From Halichoerus grypus (taxonomy: Eukaryota; Chordata; Mammalia; Carnivora; Phocidae), in NCBI RefSeq assembly GCF_964656455.1, contig NC_135722.1, positions 46,632,628-46,696,627 of the forward strand: a DNA stretch of 64,000 nucleotides, in the 5' to 3' direction. The notes under the pieces are model-generated. The model worked only from the letters and a program-made list of their open reading frames with translations. It made no database searches and was not told the DNA's origin. Numbering within the stretch: position 1 is the stretch's first letter; every line of letters begins with the position of its first letter. The position numbers and the translations under genes are program-made. Of this stretch, positions 1-13,630 are shown piece by piece.

Positions 1-66
1 CCAATTTTTTTAAAGATTTTTGAGCCAAAGGCAGACACTTAACTAACTGAGCCACCCAGGCGCCCC
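1..66 (-). mobile_element. CAN-SINE fragment with internal deletion
   Basis: Reads as the reverse complement of a carnivore SINE head (the last 20 bases contain GAGCCACCCAGGCGCCCC), but the poly-T/AAAGATTTT tail end joins directly to the head at about position 24, so the whole middle of the element is missing. It may also be cut by the window edge. Confidence 0.8.
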
Positions 67-344
67 TCCAATTTTTAATAATGATTAATTTAAGTCCTCT
101 CTAAGTGACCCTTGTTAATATCTGTAGGGAAAGTATTCTATGCAAAGGGCATAGCACATAAAAGGGTTTTGAGACAAGAATGTGCTTGTTATGTTCAAGA
201 ACAGTTGAGAAAACTGGGTGGATGGTACGGAGTGAGAGAGCAGGAATATAGAAGCAGATGTTGTTAGACTTAACAGGAGCTTAGATTTTACAACTGTAGA
301 CCATTGTAAGGACTTTGTTACTCTGAGATGCATAGTCATTGTAG

Positions 345-1560
345 GTTTTAAGTTTTTTGACTTTTATTTTGAAGTAGTTTCCAGCTTATGGAAGAGTTGC
401 AAGAAATGTTCAAAGAACTTTTGTGTGCTCCCCCACAATTCACCAGTTATTAACATTTGGCCACATTTGTCTTCATTTTCTCTCTCTCTCTGTGAATGTG
501 TGAACATAAAACTGAACCATTGAGAATCATTGCAGACGCCATGTCCCTTGACCTCTAAATGCGTCAGCTTTTATTTCGTAAGAGCAAGGACATTTTCTTA
601 CAGAACCATAGTATGATTATCAAATTTAGGAGATGTAGCATTGTTAATAATATTTATTCAGGTTTCACCATTGTCCCAAAAATGTCTACTGTTACAATTT
701 TTTTTTTATTCCTGATCTGGGATCTTGTCTAGTAACATGCCTTGCTTTTACTTTTTACTTCTTCATGTGTTTCCTGACATGGACATTTTTGAAGAGTGCA
801 GGCAAGGCATTTTGTAGATTGTCCCCCAGTTTGGGTTTGTCTCATGTTTCCTCATGATTAGATTCAGTTGATATATTTTTCGTTATAAAACACAGAAGTG
901 ATGTTGTGATTCTCTCAGTGCATTGTATCAGGAGGCACATAATGTGTATTTTTATCATGACAGGAGGCACTTGATGTCAGTTTGCCCATCTTTGGTAATG
1001 TTAATTTGATCACTTGGTTAAGATTATGTCTGCCAAATTTCTTAAATGGAAATTTATCCTTCTTCCCTTTGTAATTAGTAAGTAATTTGTGGGGAGTTAA
1101 CTTTGAAACTGTAAATATACTGTTCTTCTTTGAAGTTTTGCCCAATAGATTTAACATCCATTGATGATTCTAGTCTGAATTAGTTATTACCATGATGGTC
1201 ACAAAATGGTGATTTTCTAGCTCCATCTATATTTTATTTTTATTTATTTTTTTAAAGTTCATTTATTTATCCGAGAGAGAGAGTGCACAAGCAGGAGGGG
1301 CAGAGGGAGAGGGAGAGGGAGAGAGAATCTCAAGCAGACTCCATGCCAAGTGTGGAGCCTGTCACAGGGCTTGATCTAATGACCCTGAGATAATGAACTG
1401 AGCTGAAACAAGAGTCAGATGCTTAACCGACTGCATGACCCAAGTGTCCTTCCATCTATATTTATTAATTGTCATTGTACTATAAGGAATAATGTTTATT
1501 TTTCCTTGTTTGTTTGTTATTATATGGACTCATAGTTTTTTATTTTGTTCAGTAGCTTAG
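345..1560. mobile_element. Ancient L1M-type non-coding fragment, split by a SINE
   Basis: This stretch resembles the widespread mammalian L1M untranslated sequence: a slow series of phrases such as 'CCCCCAGTTTGGGTTTGT' and 'TTTCCTCATGATTAGATTCA' in the expected order. A younger SINE at 1235-1450 splits it and the text resumes at 1464. A relative of the same sequence lies at 59880-60650. Recognition is from memory of the consensus; the exact subfamily and orientation need RepeatMasker. Confidence 0.6.
1235..1450 (-). mobile_element. CAN-SINE, antisense, diverged
   Basis: Reverse-complement SINE with the older middle segment (GAGAATCTCAAGCAGACTCC). It is bounded by a perfect 13-bp target duplication TCCATCTATATTT at 1222-1234 and 1451-1463, which fixes both ends. 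It sits inside the ancient L1M fragment. Confidence 0.9.
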
Positions 1561-2120
1561 GTACCTATAATGCAGTGGGGATGTTGTAGATGTGGGAAAA
1601 GGAGGATTAAAACCAGAAATATGATAGGTGACATTTTTCCATCAGAATTCCTTCTTAAATTTCCTAGAATATGAGTTATTCTATCAATAATACAATCAAC
1701 AATACAAATTTTAAGAGGTTTGAAGGTGATTGAGAAGATTTGTGTATAGAATCAAGTGGAACTCAGGACCTAAAGCCATGTTTATAGCATGGTCAGGAAA
1801 AAGATTTTTCCAAAAAATTCCTGGATATTGTTGAGCATGGCTGATGGTAAAATGGAGTGGCCTTTTATTGGATGTAGGTTATGCTCTTTGTTAATAGTGT
1901 AGTTTAAACAGTTGAGGTTGGTTTTCTTGAAATAGTTTTTATTTATGATTCAAAGGCCTTAGGTGGATGAAAATCTTTCTGGCCTTCCAAAAACATGTCA
2001 TCACCACTCACAGTTAGTGTTGCCCACTGTATGTCTTGCCTACTGAATAGAAAAGAAGTGTAACTTAGGGAAAAAGAATGCAGGTGAAATTGTAAGACAA
2101 AGTATAACCCATTGGATGAC
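1561..2120. other. Intron sequence, nothing recognised
   Basis: AT-rich intron of DENND5A between two repeats. No coding frame, structured RNA or recognisable repeat seen on either strand. Confidence 0.5.
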
Positions 2121-2135
2121 TGAACTGACAGTTTT

Positions 2136-2319
2136 GTTTTTTTTTTTAAAGATTTTATTTATTTACTTGACAGAGAGGGAACACAAGCAGGGGGAGTGGG
2201 AGAGGGAGAAGCAGGCTTCCCGCTGAGCAGGGAGCCTGATGCAGGGCTCAATCCAGGACCCTGGGATCATGACCTAAGCCGATGGCAGACGCTTAATGAC
2301 TGAGCCACCCAGGAGCCCC
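2136..2319 (-). mobile_element. CAN-SINE, antisense, young
   Basis: Complete SINE in reverse, flanked by a perfect 15-bp target duplication TGAACTGACAGTTTT at 2121-2135 and 2320-2334. First of six antisense SINEs packed into 1.9 kb. Confidence 0.95.
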
Positions 2320-2424
2320 TGAACTGACAGTTTTAAGAATTTTTTTTTTAACTTGTACAGATCATTTTACCTACTCCTGGATAATGTTTGTTCTTTGGTC
2401 TATATAGATACAGGGTTTTTTAAA

Positions 2425-2632
2425 TTTTTAAAAAATTTTTAAAGGATTTTATTTATTTAATTGACACAGAGAGAGAGACAGCGAGAGAGGGAACACAAGC
2501 AGGGGGAGGGGAGAGGGAGAAGCAGTCTTCCTGCTGAGCAGGGAGCTCGATGCGGGGCTCGATCCTAGGACCCTGAGATTATGACCTGAGCCGAAGGCAG
2601 TCGCTTAACCAACTGAGCCACCCAGGCGCCCC
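2425..2632 (-). mobile_element. CAN-SINE, antisense
   Basis: Full-length reverse SINE ending in CACCCAGGCGCCCC. A short duplication TATAGATA occurs before it (2403-2410) and just after it (2633-2640). Confidence 0.92.
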
Positions 2633-2984
2633 TATAGATAGAGCTTTTTTAATAGCATATTTTTTTGCCAGTTGCTGTAAAATTGTATGTAGAGAAGTTC
2701 TTTACCTGATATGAGTTAATAGGGTAGTAGATTGGATAATTGAAAAAGTCATTCAAGTCTGATAATCATAAAAGGGGTGTATATATATATATCCATTAAA
2801 CATTGTATTTTAGCTTAAAACATGACTGTATAGTGACTAGTCTTTTGATGAAGGGTCTAGATATTTCCTTTGATTATGGGTCCACTAATCAGTTGTCTGC
2901 ATTGTTTTTCTTGCATGGAAATTTTCTTAAATGGAAACCCATAATGCATTCACTAGGTTTTCCAGATGCATTTTTAAAAATTTT

Positions 2985-3174
2985 TAAATTTTTATTTATT
3001 TTTTTAAAGATTTTTTTTTTTTATTTGAGAGATAGAGTGTGAGGAGGGGAGGGTCAGAGGGAGAAGCAGACTCCCCGCCAAGTGGGAGCCCGATGTGGGA
3101 CTCGATCCTGGGACTCCAGGATCATGACCTGAGCCAAGGGCAGTCACTTAACCAACTGAGCCACCCAGGCACCC
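2985..3174 (-). mobile_element. CAN-SINE, antisense
   Basis: Reverse SINE with an imperfect GAT[GA]CATTTTT repeat at its two borders. It lies directly beside the next SINE, whose target duplication uses this one's right flank. Confidence 0.88.
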
Positions 3175-3189
3175 TGATACATTTTTTAA

Positions 3190-3417
3190 ATTTTTTAAAT
3201 TTTATTTATTTTTTATTTTTTAAATTTTTTTTTAAAGATTTTATTTATTTGACAGAGAGAGACACAGCGAGAGAGGGAACACAAGCAGGGGGAGTGGGAG
3301 AGGGAGAAGCAGGCTTCCCGCAGAGCAGAGAGCCCGATGTGGGCTTGATCCCAGGACTCTGGGATCATGACCTGAGCCGAAGGCAGACGCTTAATGAGTG
3401 AGCCACCCAGGCGCCCC
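3190..3417 (-). mobile_element. CAN-SINE, antisense, young
   Basis: Full-length reverse SINE with the intact GACAGAGAGAGACACAGCGA segment. The ACATTTTTT repeat at 3179 and 3418 marks a target duplication in the T-rich flank of the previous element, so this one inserted later. Confidence 0.92.
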
Positions 3418-3594
3418 ACATTTTTTTTTTAAAAAGGGGAGTGAGAACTTAACTAAACTTGCGAAAGAACCAGAATGGAGACTGCCTATAGATTTTTGCA
3501 GTTTTCGGGTTTTTTTTTTTTTTTTTACTTAATTGCCTCATGATATGCTTAATTCAATTACACTATTTTTTAGCCACTTTGCATTACTCAGTCT

Positions 3595-3817
3595 TTTTAT
3601 TTATTTATTTATATTTTATTTTAGTTTTTTGAGAGGGAGAGTGTATGCGTGCTTGGGGGGCAGGGGCAGATGGTGAAGGAGGGAGAGAGAGAATCCTAAG
3701 CAGCCTCCACACCCAGCAGGGAGCCTGACATGGGCTCGATCTCACGAACCTGAGATCGTGACCTGAGGCAAAATCAGGAGTTGGAGGCTTAACCGACTGA
3801 GCCACCCAGGCATCCCT
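3595..3817 (-). mobile_element. CAN-SINE, antisense, diverged
   Basis: Reverse SINE of an older type (GGGCAGATGGTGAAGGAGGG middle, CACCCAGGCATCCCT end), noticeably mutated compared with its neighbours. Confidence 0.88.
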
Positions 3818-3826
3818 ACTTCATCC

Positions 3827-4019
3827 TTTTTTTTTTTTAAAGATTTATGTAATTTTTTGCCTGGGGGGAGTTGCAGAGAGAGAGGGAGAGAAATCTTCAA
3901 GCAGACTCCCTGACTTGGGGCTCGATCCCAGGACCTGGTATCATGACCTGAGCCGATATCATGACCTGAGCCGAAATCATGAGTTGAATACTTAACTGAC
4001 TGAGCTACCCAGGCGCCCT
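3827..4019 (-). mobile_element. CAN-SINE, antisense, with internal 18-bp tandem duplication
   Basis: Reverse SINE. The segment TATCATGACCTGAGCCGA is present twice in direct contact (3939-3956 and 3957-3974), in place of a single copy in other family members. Confidence 0.9.
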
Positions 4020-4315
4020 GAAAATAAGTTTTTTAAAAAACAAATAAATAATGTGTGGACAGACAAGGCAGAGAAAGTTGAGTTTACCTTTTTCACCTAG
4101 AATCCTACTCCTCAGAAGTAATCTCTTAATTTTTTAGTGCCCCCTCTCAAATATTTTTGAACAATGAACTATTTTTATGTGAAGTATTGAGTACATATGT
4201 ATTAATTGTAATATTCTTTAAAGTATACAAGTACATTATAATAGATGTATGATATATTAAAATTAATGTTAAAATTTAATATACCATATGTATATGTTTT
4301 AAATATGGTATATTA

Positions 4316-4991
4316 TTTTTTAATTTTTATTTTATTTTTATTATTTGTTTATTTTGTTATGTTATGTTAGTCACCATACAGTAGTACATCATTAGTTTTT
4401 GATGTAGTGTTCCATGATTCATTGTTTGCATATAACACCCAGTGCTCCATGTAATACGTGTCCTCCTTAATACTCATCACTGGGCTAACCCATCCCCCCC
4501 CCCAAAACCCTCAATTTGTTTCTAAGAGTCCATAGTCTCTCATGGTTCGTCTCCCTCTCTGATTCCCTCCCTTCATTTTTCCCTTCCTTCTAATGTTCTC
4601 CATGCTATTCCTTATGTTTCACAAATAAGTGAAACCATATGATAATTGACTTTCTCTGCTTGACTTACTTCACTTAGCATAATCTCCTCCAGTCCCATCC
4701 ATGTTGATGCAAAAGTTGGGTATTCATCCTTTCTGATGGCTGAGTAATATTCCATTGCATATATGGACCACATCTTCTTTATCCATTCACCTGTTGAAGG
4801 GCATCTCGGCTCTTTCCACAGTTTGGCTGTTGTGGACATTGCTGCTATGAACATTGGGGTGCATATGGCCCTTCTTTTCACTATATCTGTGTCTTTGGGG
4901 TAGATACCCAGTAGTGCAATTGCTGGGTCATAGGGTAGCTCTATTTTTAATTTTTTGAGGAATCTCCACACTGTTTTCCAAAGTGGCTATA
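4316..4991 (-). mobile_element. L1 3' end, 5'-truncated, antisense
   Basis: On the minus strand, a reading frame at 4971-4612 encodes the C-terminal tail of LINE-1 ORF2 (recognisable PYDPAIALLGIYP, MFIAAMST.AKLW and WIKKMW blocks), then the carnivore L1 3' UTR and an A-rich tail (T-rich at 4316-4345). A perfect 17-bp target duplication TTAAATATGGTATATTA at 4299-4315 and 4992-5008 defines the insertion. Only the last ~675 bp of the element were copied, so it is dead on arrival. Confidence 0.95.
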
Positions 4992-5008
4992 TTAAATATG
5001 GTATATTA

Positions 5009-6843
5009 AAATGTAGGAAAAAAGCCTTTCAATCATATGGTAGGAATTTTAACACATTACAAAAAGGTGTATAGTGAAGTGTAACACTTCCACTTCTGGC
5101 CCCTGGTTCTCCTTCAGGGAGATTACCATTGTTTCCTGTTTCCTTCCATACATAATTGTGCATATACAACATACATACTTTTTAGAAACAACACAAATGG
5201 GAGCATGCTAATTATTGTTTTGCACTTTCTTTCATTTAATGATGTATCTTGGAGATATAGGGACATAGAGATTAGGTTTTGTTTCCTAAGAACAAAGAGT
5301 ACATGAGAAACATCCTTATTCATAAAGTTTTCACAGAAGTGTGAGTATGCAAGGACAGTTCATGATTCAGTTTCCAATGTGTAGAACTGGCCCTGTAGTT
5401 TGTTTAGGGGTGGATTTTCTGTAGAGTGGTCCCAAAGCTATTGTCTTTCTCTGCACAGAGACAAGCCATGAAAACGTGCTGATTCCTCCCTCCCTCACAA
5501 CCCACTGTGTTTTGCATTATCTCCTTTTGTTAAAAGTAATTGCTCATTAAACATTATGGGAACTTTAAGAGAACATAATTGCCTAGAGCCTTAGTGTCTC
5601 CAGTTGATTTTGATTGGAACGCTTTGGGTGCAGTGACCTTCGGCTGCTTCCTGTTTATTGGTTTCACCTTCTTAGAATGATGAGCACAGACACAGGCAAT
5701 GGCAGAGGAGGTACTGATTTTATCATTTGTACTGGTGTACAGAAATGGGTTTCGTGCTGTTGCTTCCAGCTCTTGGAGGTCAGCATCCTAGTGTGGGTAC
5801 CCCAGATTACTGGATCCCTGAGGAATTGTTTGTTAGGCCATCCTTCAAGGTGGGATGTTGCTTTTTTAAAATAAAAAAAAATGTAGAGAAAAAGAAACCA
5901 ACAATTCAGACTGGAAAGGCTGTACAATTCCAAATTTCTAGTGTCTGTAAAACTAAACCACATAAATGAAAAGTGGCTTAGCCTTGAGAGAGGAGATGAT
6001 CTCTGACCTCCAGAAGTGTTTTGTTTCTAAGAATCCCGTAATTTCAAATGCATCACAAGGAACTCTTCAGACATCTCAATCTGACGCAAATAAAGTTTTC
6101 CACTCTTAAGAAATAAGTGGGCTGAGTTTTAGATACTAGATTAGATATTATCTTGAAAGGTAGGGAAAAACCAGAACTAGATTTCTGTGCAATTGGAAAA
6201 CCTGCTTTGATGGAGCAGAGAAAGCCTTTTCTTTCAGACTCTAGGATGCCCTGTTTTATGGTTATAGAAAAGAAGTTTGCAGACACTGTAGCTAGGTACT
6301 ATAAGTAGTAGTCCAGTGCCAGGAAGTCTCATGAGAAAGGCATTTTTGGGACTCCTTCACTCAAACTGTGTTGGCCTTCTGTGAGATGTTACTGTCCCTG
6401 AGCAGACATGCCGGGAATGCCAGCCATATAAAGCACCTGCTTTATTGACTTTGGGCAAAGAAAGGAGGAAGTCTTTTGGTTTTCTCATGATTGAAAAGGC
6501 CTCTGGTACTCCTGCCTGCCCCCCCCACCCCTGCTCCCACCTTAAATCCAGCAGTGGTGTGTGTGTGTAGGTATGTATACACACTGAAGATGGGGATGGG
6601 ATATTTCAGTGTAATATTTATTCAAAATGTGTTTAAGAGCCAGTGTTGGGACATAGACCTTCAGCTTTAAATATCACTTGAAGGTTTTCTCCCACACCTT
6701 TGCATTCTTTTGATTCATCTTAATTTTGAATTTTAAAATAAATTCTTAAGATGTCTGAGATTCTCAAGATTATTGCTCTTGAGTAGATTATTTACAGACA
6801 TATGTAGAAAAATAGAAGAATTGAGGTCTCATCTGGAGAATCC
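5009..6843. other. Intron sequence without recognised element
   Basis: About 1.8 kb of unique-looking DENND5A intron. Short open frames occur on both strands but none has a recognisable protein or splice context. A short TG run near 6555-6570 and a C-run near 6521-6536 are the only low-complexity spots. Confidence 0.5.
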
Positions 6844-6852
6844 TTAGAATTT

Positions 6853-7059
6853 TTTTTTTTAAGGTTTTATTTTTATTTTAGAGAGAGAGCACACGTGTGA
6901 GTGGGGGGTAGGGAGAGTGAGAGAATCTCAAGCAGATTCCTTGCTAAGTGGAACCTGATGCAGGGCTCCACAAGGGGCTCGATCTCACAACCTGAGATCA
7001 TGACCTGAGCTGAAACCAAGAGCCAGCCGCTTAACTGACTGAGCCACCCAGGCTCCCCT
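6853..7059 (-). mobile_element. CAN-SINE, antisense, diverged
   Basis: Older reverse SINE with an extra GGGCTCCACAAGG segment. The TTAGAATT repeat at both borders (about 6844 and 7062-7069) is the likely target duplication. Confidence 0.88.
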
Positions 7060-7069
7060 CATTAGAATT

Positions 7070-9176
<2,107 letters not shown>

Positions 9177-9360
9177 TAACTTTCCATGAAAAAATGTAAA
9201 AACAACATTTAGCTTAGTTTATGTCATTTGTCTCTTTATTATTGTGACATTACATACATTGTAATCTCTGTGTTTATACTATCATGAATTGCCTTTTCCA
9301 TACGCAGTTTTTCAAATATTTTACGTACTTCTCAAGACATTTATTAGGAAATCTTTTTTA

Positions 9361-9500
9361 GGGGCGCTTGGGTGGCTCTGTTGGTTAGGCCTCTGACTGT
9401 TGATCTCAGCTCGGGTCTTGATCTCAGGATCCTGAGTTCAAGCCTTGTGTTGGGCTCTGTGCTGGGCATGGAGCCTACTTAAAAAAAAAAAAAAGAAAAG
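9361..9500 (+). mobile_element. Short CAN-SINE variant, sense
   Basis: Starts GGGGCGCTTGGGTGGCTCTG and ends GGCATGGAGCCTACTT-poly(A): the short form lacking the pyrimidine-rich part. The AAATCTTTT repeat at each side fits a target duplication. Confidence 0.85.
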
Positions 9501-9504
9501 AAAA

Positions 9505-9735
9505 TCTTTTCATTCTGTAAAAAATATACATAAAAGAGTAGCATAATGAATTCCTGTGTTCTCAGCACCCAGCTTCAACAGTTATCATACATGTTAAATT
9601 GTATTTTACTTTTATACCTCCTATCACCTATTATTTTAAGGAAATCCCACATAACATAATTCCATAATTATTTCATTACTCAGACCAATAAATCAGTGGG
9701 TTTCTCTTATAGGCCAAGTTTATCGTAAAAGTTGA
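9505..9735. mobile_element. Probable ancient L1M-type fragment
   Basis: Contains phrases typical of old L1 untranslated sequence (AGCACCCAGCTTCAACAGTT, AGGAAATCCCACATAAC). Similar text occurs at 16290-16500. Family assignment is from memory and tentative. Confidence 0.4.
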
Positions 9736-9754
9736 TCTGATCATAATGATTCTT

Positions 9755-10038
9755 TTTTTTTTTTTTTTTTAAAGTGTGATATGTAGGTATTAAACCTCAG
9801 GCTTACCCACAGGGACTACTGAATTTATTTTATTTATTTTTATGTTTTTAAAGATTTTATTTATTTATTTGACAGAGGCAGAGATAGTGAGAGCAGGAAC
9901 ACAAGCAGGAGGAGTGGGAGAGGGAGAAGCAGGCTTCCTGCTGAGCAGGGAGCCTGATGCAGGGCTCAATCCCAGGACCCTAGGATCATGACCTGAGCCG
10001 AAGGCAGACGCTTAACGACTGAGCCACCCAGGCGCCCA
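9755..10038 (-). mobile_element. CAN-SINE, antisense, with probable 3' transduction
   Basis: The SINE body runs from 10037 (head, GGGCGCC on the minus strand) to about 9846. Left of it come an A-rich tail (9826-9845), about 50 bp of unrelated sequence (9774-9826), and a second poly-T run (9753-9770). The 17-bp repeat TGATCATAATGATTCTT at 9738-9754 matches TGATCATAGTGATTCTT at 10039-10055 with one difference, enclosing all of these parts. The simplest reading is that the SINE transcript read through into 3' flank before reverse transcription, carrying it along. Confidence 0.8.
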
Positions 10039-10055
10039 TGATCATAGTGATTCTT

Positions 10056-11612
10056 GTGATGCTGAGCCAGCTTTGAAAACTTCCCTTGTTCAAGATAAGA
10101 CCTTGAGAGAATGCTTTTCCTCTCTTGCTGTGAGGTTGGCCTGCTTCTCTCTCCTATTGTTTCAGATACCAAAAGAATTAATTAAAAATATGTATTTGTT
10201 TATTTCCTGCTTTATTCTAAAGCAGATTTAAAGCATGATTAAAATAAGATTGTTTTATTTTTCTAGAATTACCCAAAGAACTGGTCTACCTTTTTATGTC
10301 ATTTTGTGGCTGGTATGAAACCACTTGGAAGAAAGGTTTTCATATTCTGAATTTCTTAGTCATTAGAAAGGCCTGGGAACAAGATTTTGGAGTATACATA
10401 CACTGGTGTTACATGGCTCTGTTTCCTCCCTCCACCAAAATGTTTATGGAGGGAGGTTTTTGCATAACTAAGTAATATTAGTAAGGAAACCTCCAAAGAA
10501 GAGCACGGTCTCATGGAATTGGATCTGAGCCTCACTCATGTTGTTGGGCATGTCTGGGCAGCGTCCTTGATGAAACCCTGATAGATCACACCTATATTTA
10601 CATTATAGTCAGATGCATTTCTACTTTTCCTTTCTCCTTTGGTTTTAGAAGCAAAATGTCCTCCTTGTAGCTTCTTCCCTTTCCACCTCCTTTGCTGCTT
10701 TGATTTTATAGAGCTTTGTGTTGTTTGGAGTGGGACAAGATTAATTAAGGAAGAAAAGATCTAAATGATGGAGAAAATTATTGAGTTGGGGTATTGGGTT
10801 TTTATATATATTTGTTTTACTGATAAATGTATATGAAGAGTACATATCAAAGTTTGGAGAATGGAAACATGCATATTTAAATTGACACACCTTCAGAATA
10901 AATCTATCATTTTGTAAAGTCAGAATAAGAATAACAGCAAAAAATGGTTGAGGTAGAGAGCTAAAGAGGCATGCTACATACCAGTGTAATATGTAGGTCA
11001 CTAGGCAAGAAGCCAGTTTTCTCAGTTTTATTTTCATATTTAGCATCAGCTTGCTGTATATTTGGGGCAAGTTCTTTTCCCTGTAGGATCCCTCAGCATC
11101 GTTCTTTGGGTGCCTCATGTTGGTGGGTGTATGAAGAGGCTGCTAGGAGACCAGCAGTTTTCTTAATGGGGGACTCAGTGGGACTGTTTGAGAAACCAAG
11201 GGTTGTTTGAGAAACCCAAAAGTTCACTCTGTTCTGGGTATTGGGGTCTCTGCTTTTGCGGTAGTCTCCATCATTGCTACATCCTTTGCGTCTCCCTGTG
11301 GTCTGGGAAGGAGAGGTGACAGTGGAACTGAGGAATACCTGTGCATACTTAATAAGCAGTTCTCAGGTTTCAGAGTCCCACTTCATCCAGACTGTCCCTT
11401 TGAAGGTCACATATTTGTGCAGGTTGTTTCATAGCTGGATATTTACCTTGATTTTTAGCAGATAACCTGTAGAATACCTGAGCCTATGTAGTCCCTCCAG
11501 GGAACTATAGACTGGGGAGAACTTTCTCAAGGAGTAAAGGGCCCTGAAAGGTGTGCATAATGAGTGAAGACTAATAATATCTCTGAAAGACAACTTTGGG
11601 ATGTGTCACAAA
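10056..11612. other. Intron sequence without recognised element
   Basis: About 1.55 kb of intron between two SINE insertions. Open frames at 10741-11118 (minus) and 10971-11465 (plus) have no recognisable protein and no splice context. Nothing else seen. Confidence 0.5.
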
Positions 11613-11614
11613 TT

Positions 11615-11670
11615 ATATATATATGTGTGTGTGTGTATATATATATATACACACACACACATATATATAT
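11615..11670. repeat. Perfect palindromic AT/GT/AT/AC/AT simple repeat
   Basis: Block order is (AT)5, (GT)6, (AT)6, (AC)6, (AT)5, so the 56-bp tract equals its own reverse complement, with its centre between 11642 and 11643. It can fold into a full hairpin or cruciform. It directly abuts the tail end of the antisense SINE at 11672. Confidence 0.95.
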
Positions 11671-11671
11671 T

Positions 11672-11779
11672 TTTGAAGATTTTATTTTTAAGTAATCTCT
11701 ACACCCAGCGTGGGATGCAAACTTACAATCCCGAGATCAAGAGTCACATGCTGTACCAATCAAGCCAGCCAGGCGCCCC
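11672..11779 (-). mobile_element. Short CAN-SINE variant, antisense
   Basis: Reverse complement of the short tRNA-like SINE form: AAGATTTTATTTTTAAGTAA tail end, ACACCCAGCGTGGG, then GCCAGCCAGGCGCCCC at the head. Confidence 0.85.
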
Positions 11780-12027
11780 ATAAGTGATAAATGTTTTTAG
11801 TAAAAAATTCTAAAAGTGCACAAAAGCATAAAAATAAAGTAAAAATGACTTCAGATTTTACCACCCAGAGATAATCTACTTTTAACATTTTGATGGACAT
11901 CCTGTGGTACCTTTATGCAGCTAGAAAGAGGTTTGAGGCAGAACTGGGGAGAATCACCTGGGCCTCTGCAAGGGTGCATCATTAGGGTGGTGGGGCAAGC
12001 TTGATTTATAAAAGGGACTTTGTCTAG

Positions 12028-12220
12028 GGGGCACCTGGGTGGCTCAGTCATTAAGCGTCTGCCTTCGGCTCAGGTCATGATCCCAGGATCCTGGGATTGA
12101 GTCCCGCATAGGGCTCCCTGCTTAGCGGGAAGTCTGCTTCTCCCTCTCCCTCTGCTGCTCCCCCTGCTTGTGCTCTCTCTGTGTCAAATAAATAAATAAA
12201 ATCTTAAAAAAAAAAAAAAA
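12028..12220 (+). mobile_element. CAN-SINE, sense
   Basis: Complete sense SINE with poly(A). A target duplication GGACTTTGTCTAG / GGACTTTCTCTAG (one mismatch) flanks it at 12015-12027 and 12221-12233. Confidence 0.95.
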
Positions 12221-12233
12221 GGACTTTCTCTAG

Positions 12234-13617
12234 AGGGGTGAAGATTGTACATTTCTTAGATCCCAAATTCATCAGTTGCCACCCCATCTTGGGGCATCAG
12301 AAATCTGTGAAAAAGCCCTTTGTTCCTTTTCATACAAACACATGAGCTCAGCTGTCCCTGAGCAAGGGAAAGTGCTGAGCTGCCTTTGTGAGGCATTCTT
12401 TGTCCTGTGCGTCTCTTTTGGGTTTCAGTCCAGGAAGGAGGCAATTTGTCCACAGCTATGTCAGGGGAAGCAGGCAGAGGATATTAGAGTAAAGAAGAGG
12501 GTGTTACTTCTTTCTATCTTGGGTCCTTCTTTCTTTCCTACTGTTTTTTCTCCTTTCTCAAAATGCTCCTTCAGTAGCTTTTCCCAGTAACATATGTGTT
12601 GAGCTCCCCTTCAGTGAATAACATGGAGATAGACTAGGGGTGAAGCTGGCTGTGATTTGGTATTAGGAACTCAGGGCTGGGAAGGAGCATTGTGACCTCT
12701 TGCAGGAAAAGATTTGGAAGACTTTGTGGGATTTTGGGGATCCATGTGGTTACTACCCCAGAGCAGCTAAGTCTTCCCATGGCCTCGCCCAACAAGGCAG
12801 GAGGTTAAATGAGGAAAACTGATCATGTAGGTTCAGTGCCTCTTCTAGGCTACTTTTTGTCCCCCAGGTTGTTTTGCAGGAGTTGGCCTCTTAGCTGAGG
12901 GAAGGGGTGCATGAGGAGTTTGAGGTGGCCTTGCAAGTTGCTTCTGTTAGCCAGAACTCTCGGTGTGTGGGAGAAAACAGTGTGAGGCTATTGTATGAGC
13001 TTAGTATTTGAATGACTTCCTATTTCACTTTGCCTTCTCATCCCTATACCGCCTTCAGCCCAACTCTGTAAAGAATGGCTAGTGGTATCTACTCAGATGC
13101 TTCTGTCTTAATCTAGCCCATCTCTGAAGTGTGCCTGAGCTGCATTCTCTCCTCCAGCTACCTCCTACCAGGAGTATATCTACAATATGTGGACATAGCA
13201 TTTGGAGTTCATAAAATTCTTTACAGACATTCTATGTTTGGCTCACATCAGTGGGAGAAAAGCCAACCAAGCATTGTTGAGTGGTTGCAGTTATTTTTAG
13301 ATGCCTCTGTGCTTCCAGTTGACAAACTGCTTTTTTTCTACTAAGAGAGGAGAACCAGTGGGGTAAATGATTGCACTATGTGCCTTTGGTGGGTCACAGA
13401 GCTTTGTTCTGTTAGCTGTGTGGCCAGGGCTTATGAGGCAGGTGATCTTCATGACTAGATTTAGTTGTCTTTACTATCTTTTTTAATGGCTTGATATGAA
13501 AGCAATTATAATTTTAAAATCTTAAAGGGATAAACAAAAAGCCTATTTTTAGGTGTTAAACATTTATTGGCCCTTTTTCTAGTCAAGGCTTAAACTTGTT
13601 ATCCAGTGGAGAACTCT
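12234..13617. other. Intron sequence without recognised element
   Basis: About 1.4 kb of moderately GC-richer intron. Short open frames only; no repeat or RNA that I can name. Confidence 0.5.
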
Positions 13618-13630
13618 AGAAAGTGAATTT

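Noticed and set aside
2803..3401. Short plus-strand proteins with repeated WVAQSVK/LSSRHDL-like or DLSRRQ-like peptides, recurring across the window
   Set aside because: The same peptides recur wherever a CAN-SINE lies because they are translations of the SINE, not genes.
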